This document shows, one piece after another, positions 46,306-53,700 of a DNA stretch of 64,000 nucleotides. The position numbers were made by a program, and so were the translations under genes. How positions within the stretch are numbered: the stretch's first letter is position 1; every line of letters begins with the position of its first letter. This DNA comes from Bacteroidetes bacterium GWE2_42_24 (GTDB lineage Bacteria; Bacteroidota; Bacteroidia; Bacteroidales; TTA-H9). The DNA is taken from positions 1 through 64,000 of the forward strand of contig MEOA01000007.1 in the NCBI GenBank assembly GCA_001768515.1. Reading direction: 5' to 3'. Below the pieces are notes generated by a model that was not told the origin of the DNA, did no database searches, and saw nothing but the letters and a program-made list of their open reading frames with translations.

Positions 46306-46346
46306 AAAGAAGATCAATTGACGCGTTAGTCAGTAGAAGGCCTCCC

Positions 46347-46377
46347 TTGTTTACCCCCGGAAGGTGTCGTACCTTTG
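46347..46377 (+). promoter_or_regulatory. Promoter of the pseudouridine synthase gene
   Basis: TTG (46347-46349), a 20-base spacer and TACCTTTG (46370-46377). Good match to the Bacteroidetes consensus, 22 bp before the ATG. Confidence 0.65.
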
Positions 46378-46399
46378 CTGAGATTATAACAAGCTGAAT

Positions 46400-47284
46400 A
46401 TGCCATCATCACATCACGAAAGTTCTGTTACCGTTTCAACACGATTGCTTGACTATCTGTTAACAACCTATGCATCAAAGGGGCGAATACTATTGAAGAA
46501 GGTACTGACTGCCGGTCAGGTGTCGGTAAACGGACGACAGTATACCCGTCACGATGTGCAATTGGTGCCAGGCGATAAGGTATTGGTAAGCTGGATACCC
46601 TTGCCGCCTAAGCCGGTATTCAGTAAACTCAATCTCGAATACCAGGATGATCACATTCTGGTGATCAACAAGATGGCAGGCCTGCTATCTGTTGCCACCG
46701 ACCACGAAAACGAGCTTACCGCCTATCGCCAGCTTCGTGATTATGTAAAGGCCACCCAGCCCGGCAAGGGCTTGTACATCGTGCACAGGCTCGACAGAGA
46801 TACCTCAGGGTTAATGCTTTTTGCCAAGAGTGAAAAAGTTCAGGAATCGCTTCAACGTACATGGGCTGAAACCATCATTTCACGACGATATGTAGCCGTA
46901 GCCGAGGGTGTGGTGCTGGAAGAGAAAGGAACCATTACCAGCTACCTCCGCGAAAGCAAAGCCCTGAAAATGCATTCAAGTCCCCATTCTTCGGATGGCG
47001 ATCTGGCCATTACTCATTACAAACTGCTTAAGAAGGGGGCTCATTACACTTTACTTGAACTGGAACTTGAAACAGGACGAAAGAATCAGATCAGGGTTCA
47101 TCTTTCGGATATGAAACATCCGGTAGCCGGGGATAAGAAGTATGGTGCCAAAACAAATCCTATTGGCCGGTTGGCACTTCATGCCGCAGGACTGGCGTTT
47201 ACACATCCGGTCACCGGAAAGCTTATGGAGTTCAGGCTGCCCGTACCCGGTAAATTTCTTCATCTTGTAGCTGCTGAGTTATAA
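46400..47284 (+). CDS. RluA family pseudouridine synthase
   Basis: Isomerises uridine to pseudouridine in structured RNA, probably rRNA. An N-terminal S4 RNA-binding domain (about 12-65; LLKKVLTAGQVSVNGRQYT, LVPGDKVLVSW) precedes the catalytic domain. The catalytic Asp lies in IVHRLDRDTSGLMLFAKS (about 133). Other conserved parts are ISRRYVAVAEG, LELETGRKNQIRVHLS and LHAAGLAFTHPVTGK. Length (294) is near that of RluC/RluD enzymes. The exact target uridine cannot be assigned from sequence alone. It is preceded by a promoter and followed after 315 bp by smpB. Confidence 0.94.
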   Translation: MPSSHHESSVTVSTRLLDYLLTTYASKGRILLKKVLTAGQVSVNGRQYTRHDVQLVPGDKVLVSWIPLPPKPVFSKLNLEYQDDHILVINKMAGLLSVATDHENELTAYRQLRDYVKATQPGKGLYIVHRLDRDTSGLMLFAKSEKVQESLQRTWAETIISRRYVAVAEGVVLEEKGTITSYLRESKALKMHSSPHSSDGDLAITHYKLLKKGAHYTLLELELETGRKNQIRVHLSDMKHPVAGDKKYGAKTNPIGRLALHAAGLAFTHPVTGKLMEFRLPVPGKFLHLVAAEL

Positions 47285-47599
47285 TAAGAACAGCAAGTTG
47301 TCCGGGGTTTCATAAATCAGGGATTTAAAGAATCAAGCATCGGTGATGGCAGAAAGGATCGTTAATAGCGTAGCGTGCCCCTGTACCGTCACCAAAGCGA
47401 TTTCACAACCTCCGTTAAATGTGAGGTTTCGGAAAAGATACCATGGCTACGCTTCTGAATTCTTCTTTTCTCAAAAAGGGGCTTTAGCTCTGTTTTCTAT
47501 GAAGATACCGGGGTTATGCCCCTGGTTCTTGAATTCTGTAATCAGGCCAGCTTCAAACTATGCTGGTTTATCCGTACTTTTGCAGCCCACTGATTTGTC
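47285..47599. other. Intergenic upstream of smpB
   Basis: No gene supported. The frame at 47343-47603 overlaps the smpB start and lacks family features. A short imperfect GC-rich inverted repeat lies near 47507-47526. The smpB -7 box is at 47575-47582. Confidence 0.45.
47575..47582 (+). promoter_or_regulatory. Candidate -7 box of smpB
   Basis: TACTTTTG, 17 bp before the smpB ATG, matches TAnnTTTG. A weak TTC at 47552-47554 stands at a 20-base spacing in place of TTG. Confidence 0.45.
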
Positions 47600-48055
47600 A
47601 TGAAAGAAAAAGATACGATAACCATCAAGAATAAGAAGGCCTACCACGAATATTTTCTTGTGGAGGAATTTACTGCCGGGATGGTGCTTCAGGGAACTGA
47701 GATCAAGAGCATCAGGGCCGGGAAGGTAAACCTTACCGATGCTTTTTGTGGTTTTACGGGCAATGAGTTATATGTCAGAAACATGCACATCAGTGAGTAT
47801 GAATTCGGAAATATATACAATCATGAACCCAAGCGCGAACGAAAACTCCTGCTCAGTCGGCGAGAGCTGCGAAAGCTACAGAATAAGGTGGCCGAGAAAG
47901 GCTTCACCATCGTTCCGGTAAGACTGTTTGTGGGTGAAAAAGGGTTGGCCAAACTGGTCATTGCCCTTGCCAAAGGCAAACACACCTACGACAAACGCGA
48001 AACGCTCAAAAAGAAAGACTCTGTCCGTGAAATGGAGCGTCGTGGCGACACCTGA
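47600..48055 (+). CDS. smpB: SsrA-binding protein SmpB
   Basis: Partner of tmRNA in trans-translation, which rescues ribosomes stalled on broken messages and tags the nascent chain. The 151-residue OB-fold protein has the standard motifs: [54 protein letters not shown], and the basic tail starting [17 protein letters not shown]. The tmRNA gene itself was not found in the window. The lipA gene starts 34 bp downstream, so the three genes smpB-lipA-lipB may be one transcript. Confidence 0.98.
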   Translation: MKEKDTITIKNKKAYHEYFLVEEFTAGMVLQGTEIKSIRAGKVNLTDAFCGFTGNELYVRNMHISEYEFGNIYNHEPKRERKLLLSRRELRKLQNKVAEKGFTIVPVRLFVGEKGLAKLVIALAKGKHTYDKRETLKKKDSVREMERRGDT

Positions 48056-48089
48056 CCCTTAGCCGCGCTTACCAAACCTACAAAATATT

Positions 48090-48953
48090 TTGATAAACCA
48101 ATCAGAACGAAAACCCGACTGGCTAAGGATTAAAGCCCGTCAATCCGATTATTTTGATGAAACTGCCCGCCGGCTTGCCTGTCGCGGTCTTCATACAATC
48201 TGCACGAGCGGCAAATGTCCCAACCTGAAAGAGTGTTGGTCGGCAGGAACGGCCACCTTTATGATTCTGGGAGAGATATGCACCCGTTCATGCCGTTTTT
48301 GCGCTACCCGCAGCGGAAGACCCCTTCCCCCCGATCCTTATGAGTCAATGAAAGTAGCCGATGCCGTGCGTGAGATGAAACTTCGCCACTGCGTGCTTAC
48401 CAGTGTTGACCGCGATGATCTGCCTGATGGCGGAGCTGCCATCTGGAAGGCAACCATAGAGGCCGTCAGGACGGCTAACCCAATGACTACAATCGAAGTA
48501 CTTATTCCTGACTTTAAAGGAGATCACCCGAGTCTTGAACTTGTAATTTCAGCCAAGCCTGATATTCTGGGACACAATCTTGAAACTGTTCGCAGGCTTA
48601 CCCCCGGTGTTCGCAGTAAGGCAGGCTATGACCGCAGTCTGGAATTACTGAAAAGGGCGTCGGATGCAGGAATGGTGACCAAGTCGGGCATCATGGCAGG
48701 ACTGGGTGAAACAACCGAAGAGATACTTGAAACAATGGATGACCTGCTGGCAGCAGGTTGCCGCATCTTCACCATGGGACAGTATCTGCGTCCCTCTTTC
48801 GATCACCTTCCTGTAAGCGGGTATATGCATCCCGATACTTTCGGGTATTTCAGGAAAGAGGCGTTGGCCAAAGGATTTATGGCAGCAGAATGCGGACCGC
48901 TGGTACGTTCATCGTATCATGCCGGGGAGGTAATGCAGCAACTGAAGAAATGA
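48090..48953 (+). CDS. lipA: Lipoyl synthase
   Basis: Radical SAM enzyme that inserts two sulfurs into the octanoyl group bound to lipoyl domains. The auxiliary cluster cysteines are in ICTSGKCPNLKECW (CX4CX5C, about 36-48). The SAM cluster is CTRSCRFC (about 63-70). The family end contains GPLVRSSYHAGE. The start is a TTG, followed by INQSERKPDWLRIKA; no ATG lies in frame at the conserved N-terminus. Its stop overlaps the lipB start (ATGATGA), so the two lipoate genes are translationally coupled. This pairs octanoyl transfer (LipB) with sulfur insertion (LipA) in one unit. Confidence 0.98.
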   Translation: MINQSERKPDWLRIKARQSDYFDETARRLACRGLHTICTSGKCPNLKECWSAGTATFMILGEICTRSCRFCATRSGRPLPPDPYESMKVADAVREMKLRHCVLTSVDRDDLPDGGAAIWKATIEAVRTANPMTTIEVLIPDFKGDHPSLELVISAKPDILGHNLETVRRLTPGVRSKAGYDRSLELLKRASDAGMVTKSGIMAGLGETTEEILETMDDLLAAGCRIFTMGQYLRPSFDHLPVSGYMHPDTFGYFRKEALAKGFMAAECGPLVRSSYHAGEVMQQLKK

Positions 48954-49651
48954 TGAGCCGTGAAGTGGTGTACAAAGATCTGGGACTGATTGATTATCAG
49001 GAAGCCTGGGCATTACAGGAGGAGTATCATGCCTCACTCTGTTCAAAGGATGATGAAACGCGATTGCCTTCAGGTTACCTGCTCTTTCTGGAGCATCCGC
49101 ACGTGTACACGCTCGGGTTGCATGGAAACCAGAACAATCTGCTGGTCGATCCCGACTTTCTGGCCCGCATCAATGCTACCTATTACAAGGTTAATCGTGG
49201 AGGCGATATCACTTATCATGGTCCCGGACAAATTGTAGGTTACCCGGTTATCGACATCCGGCGGTTTGCTGCAGGAGTAAAGGATTATGTATTCAAGCTG
49301 GAGGAATCGGTTATCAGGACGCTTCGGCACTATGATATAGAAGCCGCCAGACTGGAGAAAGCTACCGGTGTATGGCTCGATGCCGGCAAATCCGGCGCAC
49401 GAAAGATCTGTGCTATCGGAATCAGGGTTTCTCATGGAATTTCCATGCACGGCTTCGCGTTTAACATCAACACCCAACTCGACTACTACCGTTGGATCAA
49501 TCCTTGCGGTTTTCTTGACAAAGGGGTTACCAGTGTTGAAAAAGAATTGGGAAGAGCCGTTGACATTCAGGAAGTCAAAAACATCCTTAAAGAGGAGATC
49601 GCAGATGTTTTGGGGATGAGGATTGGTCAGGATTCAGGCTTTATGCAATAG
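48950..49651 (+). CDS. lipB: Octanoyltransferase LipB
   Basis: Moves the octanoyl group from acyl carrier protein to lipoyl domains of 2-oxoacid dehydrogenases and glycine cleavage H protein. The fold is that of the biotin/lipoate ligase superfamily. Conserved segments are LLFLEHPHVYTLG, RGGDITYHGPGQIVGYPVIDI, the catalytic Lys in ARKICAIGIRVS, HGFAFNINTQL, and the catalytic Cys in INPCGFLDKGVTS. Two overlapping ATGs (48950 and 48953) straddle the lipA stop; either gives about 233 residues. The longer frame from 48758 lies inside lipA and is not credible. Confidence 0.96.
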   Translation: MMSREVVYKDLGLIDYQEAWALQEEYHASLCSKDDETRLPSGYLLFLEHPHVYTLGLHGNQNNLLVDPDFLARINATYYKVNRGGDITYHGPGQIVGYPVIDIRRFAAGVKDYVFKLEESVIRTLRHYDIEAARLEKATGVWLDAGKSGARKICAIGIRVSHGISMHGFAFNINTQLDYYRWINPCGFLDKGVTSVEKELGRAVDIQEVKNILKEEIADVLGMRIGQDSGFMQ

Positions 49652-49722
49652 CCAACCTTCATAGTCCTCTTGATAAGGCTATAAGAGATTCGGATAGTTG
49701 AATCAGAAATATAAAAATTGAG

Positions 49723-49762
49723 AAAAAAAAAGAGGGTCGGAAATCACCAAAAACCGACCCTC
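49723..49762 (-). terminator. Intrinsic terminator of the small minus-strand unit
   Basis: A perfect 9-bp stem (49732-49740 with 49754-49762) and nine T on the minus strand (49731-49723). On the plus strand no T-tract follows, so it is oriented for a leftward transcript, not for lipB. Confidence 0.9.
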
Positions 49763-49786
49763 AAAACCTGAAGCGGCGAACTTCAG

Positions 49787-49885
49787 TTAATCAGCAAAAG
49801 AACAAGATTCCTTCTTCACAATGCGGCCACACCAAATAACCGCTGGTTCAATCTCAGAAATGTGATAATCAGGAAAACTTTGCAT
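49787..49885 (-). CDS. Small open reading frame of 32 codons (leaderless candidate) or small RNA
   Basis: Starting at ATG 49885 and ending at TAA 49787, the frame begins MQSFPDYHISEIEPAVIWCG and ends VKKESCSFAD. It has mixed hydrophobic and charged residues, two cysteines and no low-complexity bias. No family is recognised. The ATG follows the -7 promoter box by only two bases, so the predicted message would have almost no leader. After the stop comes a small hairpin (CTGAAG/CTTCAG) and then an intrinsic terminator, which makes a unit of about 160 nt. Alternatively this is a non-coding RNA whose frame is accidental. It opposes lipB and is divergent from the ACT-like gene. Confidence 0.45.
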   Translation of the reverse strand: MQSFPDYHISEIEPAVIWCGRIVKKESCSFAD

Positions 49886-49887
49886 TA

Positions 49888-49916
49888 CAAATGTACAATA
49901 ACAGCACGCAGATCAA
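49888..49916 (-). promoter_or_regulatory. Promoter of the small minus-strand unit
   Basis: Minus-strand TTG (49916-49914), an 18-base spacer and TACATTTG (49895-49888). The -7 box is a perfect match to TAnnTTTG. No longer minus-strand gene begins downstream before the terminator at 49723-49762. Confidence 0.7.
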
Positions 49917-49968
49917 GAAATTTTTTTGATATTTGCACAAATTTATAACATTCTGTTAAAATTTTAAC

Positions 49969-50631
49969 ATGCAAACCATTGCAAATATTATAGAGAACGT
50001 GCTGATGCAATACCCGTTCTTGTGGGAGAACCTGAGCGACGGGTTGGTAAACACTTCAGCCTTAGCCAGAATGATGATGCCGGCAGTTGAAAGGGAGATG
50101 GGGCGTCCCGTGAAGGAAGCTGCTGTGATGATGGCTATTCGCAGGTTAAGTGTCCAATCGCCCGCGATGATGCAGTCAAGGCTTAATCAGTTTCTCAGGA
50201 GCCTGGGCGACATCACCGTACGATCAAATCTTGACGATTTCACCTTCCGCAATTCGTATACACTCGCGCAGAATCAGGCGAGGTTGCTACAGGAGGTTTC
50301 AGCCCGTCATGATTTGTTTATCACCTTTGCACAGGGGGTCAATGAATCGACAGTGATTGCCTCTACGTCCATCCGTGAGGTAGTAGAGGAAGTGTTTAAT
50401 GGAGAGGAGTTGCTTCATCACGTGAGTCCGTTGTCGTCGCTTACGGTCCGTTTGCCTAGTCAGAACATGGCGGTCATCGGTCTCTATTACCAGATATTCA
50501 GAAGTCTGGCCTGGTATGGAATTAACATCGTGGAGGTTATCAGCACCGCCAATGAGTTTACCTTAATTCTTCTGGAAGATCAGGTAGATAAGGCATTCAG
50601 GGTTATCAAGGATATGAAGAAAGGATCATGA
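49969..50631 (+). CDS. ACT-like regulatory domain protein of unknown function
   Basis: A 220-residue protein. The N-terminal half is helical (NIIENVLMQYPFLWENLSDG, ALARMMMPAVEREMGRPVKE) and may be a winged-helix-like DNA- or protein-binding module. The C-terminal half (about 155-215) has the strand-helix pattern of an ACT or aspartate-kinase-type regulatory domain (LTVRLPSQNMAVIGLYYQIF, GINIVEVISTANEFTLILLED). Such domains usually bind amino acids. Together the two halves suggest an effector-sensing regulator, but this is inference and no specific family name is claimed. It converges on the macroglobulin gene. Confidence 0.6.
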   Translation: MQTIANIIENVLMQYPFLWENLSDGLVNTSALARMMMPAVEREMGRPVKEAAVMMAIRRLSVQSPAMMQSRLNQFLRSLGDITVRSNLDDFTFRNSYTLAQNQARLLQEVSARHDLFITFAQGVNESTVIASTSIREVVEEVFNGEELLHHVSPLSSLTVRLPSQNMAVIGLYYQIFRSLAWYGINIVEVISTANEFTLILLEDQVDKAFRVIKDMKKGS

Positions 50632-50640
50632 AGCTTCTGA

Positions 50641-50695
50641 TTCATGTATCCTGATTCAATGATTTAAAATTAATCATTGAATCAGGATACATGAA
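50641..50695. repeat. Perfect 24-bp inverted repeat between convergent genes
   Basis: Arms 50641-50664 and 50672-50695 are exact reverse complements around a 7-base loop. It begins 9 bp past the ACT-like gene stop and ends 16 bp before the macroglobulin stop. Neither side has the usual T-tract, yet its position suits a bidirectional terminator or an RNA 3'-end stabiliser. Confidence 0.9.
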
Positions 50696-50711
50696 ATCAA
50701 AAAAACATCCT

Positions 50712-53700
50712 TTATTTTACCGCGCTTATAATTCTTTCGCCGGCAGAAATAGAATAATACTGCCCGTTGTACATGGCTTCTGCCGAAGTGGCGCCGCTTG
50801 CAAATTCACCGGCAGCAACAACCCGCGCGAGGTAATAAAAATATCGGGGCATATCGCTGGCAGTGGTGAAAAAGTTGATGCGGTCGTGACGCACATCTAT
50901 GTCATCAGGCTCAGAACGGTCGGTCATCCACTCATAATTACGGCCCGGAGCCAATCGTGGATTTTCAATTTCAAAACAAGCCGGCAACAGATCACTCACC
51001 GCTACATTTTCAATGGAGATTGGGAGTAAGGTCTTTAAGCTGATTTTTACAACGACCAGGTCGCCTGGCTTCACATTTCCGTTGATCTGCCGGCCATTCC
51101 GGTCAAGTAAAGTACGACGTACCATCAATACCTGATCCTTTGGATCAACAGCACCGGCTCCAACACCTTCAGATGTCCATGAATAAAAAAGTTTTCCTTT
51201 CCCCTTTACAGATATAACAGCCGGGAAAAGTTGTGCATGCTTGTTCAGGAGCAGTTCGGTGCCATCAAATTCGAAGCTCTTTCCTTCTGCAGGTTTTACA
51301 ATGGCGGTGGCTGAAGATGCCAGTGCCTGGGTATATACACGTGCAAGGGCACACATAGCCTGCGATTTGTCGAAAGTTGACATCCAGAAATTTGGTCTGA
51401 GCGCGGTAAGAAGTACGTTAAGGTACGACGCCACAGAAGGATCGTTGGGCGAGGCTGTTAACAATGCATTCATGGCCCATCCCACCGAGGAGACATGCGA
51501 ATAAAACGATTCTCCGTCAAGTCTTACAGGGTTTGGCATCTTTACATCGCCGGGCATCAGGGAACCAAATCCCGAATTGTCTCCTGCCAGTTTACACGCA
51601 GCAGCCAGGACAACCCGGCTATCGGTGGTAAGTAGTTCTTTATGTTCCTTGTAGTAGTTCAGGCCAGGCAGATTGGGCCGCCCTGCAAGGGAGAGTACAA
51701 ACAGCGAATAAGCTGTTTCACGTCTGGCTTTTAATTCCCTGAACACGTTGTTGCCGGCATCGAGGTAGCTGTAGCTTACCGTTTCATTGCGGGTGGATTG
51801 CTGATACAGGTATTCAAGTCCTTTTTCAAGAACGGCTGTATTCACATCATATCCTGCCTTTCGTGCTTCAATAAGAAAGTGGAGCGCATAGGCAGAGCCC
51901 CACCAACTCGGATCGGTACCGCCCTGCCAATAGGAGAATGAACCATCCCAACGTAGCATGGCTGTTAACTTCCTGATGGCATCCCTGACATTATAGTCGG
52001 CCTCTGAGCCAACGAATGGTGTTTCATCAGTTCCTTTTGACAGCCATAATTGCGGGAAGGCTGCAGAAGTAGTCTGTTCGAGGCAGCCGTAGGGATACTG
52101 AATCAGATCATTCAACAGTGGGGCAAATTCCCCGATTGGATTACGGGTAATCCAGATTTGTGAGGTTGCCGAACCGGGGAGCATCGTTAGCGAGGTTTCG
52201 ATTGAAACCTTGCTCCCACCTTCGATAACGCCTGATCCTGACTGCCGTACCGGCCCTGCTGCCGGGCGTACAGATAGCGTGAAAGTTTCTATGTATTCTG
52301 TTCCATTCCCAGTTGCCTTCACAACCACAGAAGCATCGCCCATCCCGTTAGCGGCACTCAGCGAAGCCATCACCTGCTGCCTGATGCCAGGTTGCAGGGT
52401 GATGGTATTGCTGGCGCCTGTCAGAAGATTTACCTTGCCATTGGTGGTGATATCCAGTTTTATCTGTAGGGCTTTCGGAGTGGTGTTTGTCAGGTTAACC
52501 GGGAACATGAGCTTATCGCCCGGGCTGAGGAAAGCAGGCACTCCTGCTGTAATGACAACCGGATCAGCAACTACCATGAACTTTTCGGCAGAGGCCATAG
52601 CCGCACCGTTAAAGGCAACAGCCATCAGCCTCACTTTACCTGAGAAGGCAGGCAATGGAACCTTAAATATACATACACCTTCGCTGTTGGCTTTCTGAAG
52701 TCCACTCCACCAGACAGCCGCTTTTGCCGATTTGTTTCCAAAGGGATTTGTTCTGCGTGACATGTTGCCTGAACCATCACCCCCCGAACTTGAGAACCGG
52801 GCTGAGAGCTCTGGAAATAATTTGGCATACAGGTCAAACCATTTCGCCGTAAAGGCTCTGCGTCCGTAAAACCACGTCCACGGATCGGGTGTACTGTAGT
52901 TAGTAAGCTGGAGTATTCCCTCATCAACTGAGGCAAGGGTAACCGATGCTCCTGGTTTGGTCTTTACCACCACTGTCTGTTTAGTACGTGCTTTCGATCT
53001 TTCTACAGCGGTTATGGTGATTGGCAATCGGGTATGGTCGTCTTCAATATTCAGATTTACCATACCGTGAGCTACGGTAAGCGGAAGATCACTGTTATCT
53101 GATTTACGGATGAGGGTAGCGGTAACATAGACATTGGGTTTCATCTCTTCGCCGATAGTCAGGTCGAATGATGCACCCCTCTTTTCGGTGGTAATAAGGT
53201 TATGTTTAAAACTTCCGTTTCCCTGCCCTGTAATGATACTTACCACACCATCAAACGGCGTTTGCACAAGAATTCTTGCTTTTTCACCAGGCTTGTATGA
53301 GGCTTTATCGGCACTAATCCTGATCTCCCCTTCACGGTCTACCTCAAATGAAGAGCTTACAGTTCCCGACTGTCCATAGGCATATAAACGCTCATTAACC
53401 CATTGTTGCGTTCCGGCCACCCGAAACCTTACATTGTATTCGCCTGATGTATTCGGCGTAAATGACCATTGTTCATTTTGCTTTCTGATAACCATCCGGT
53501 CTATCAATACAGGTATCTCGCTTCTTTGGGATCTGTAATACGAACGTCCGTTTTCCTGCTCAATAACAGTTTCCCATCTTACTCTGGTCAATTCAATTTC
53601 TACATTGACATGCGGTTTAAAAACACCTTCAACATCAATGGTAGTAACCCTGATGTTGTGTGGTTGTCTGATTGATATCCAGGCAGAAGAGTTATCAACC

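Larger units (their letters stand above)
45160..46399. other. Repeat-rich gene-free region
   Basis: About 1.24 kb. Repeats from left to right are an 11-bp array (45656-45688), a hexamer array (45743-45778), an 8-bp hairpin (46009-46016 with 46025-46032), a second 11-bp array (46072-46126), and an inverted hexamer array (46258-46305). Frames at 45279-45518 and 45868-46059 show nothing recognisable. The rluA-type promoter is at the right end. Confidence 0.55.

Noticed and set aside
47343-47603. 86-codon plus-strand frame upstream of smpB
   Set aside because: Overlaps the smpB start and its -7 box; no motif.
48758-48949. N-terminal extension of LipB
   Set aside because: Lies wholly inside lipA in another frame. 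The conserved LipB start is at the ATGATGA overlap.
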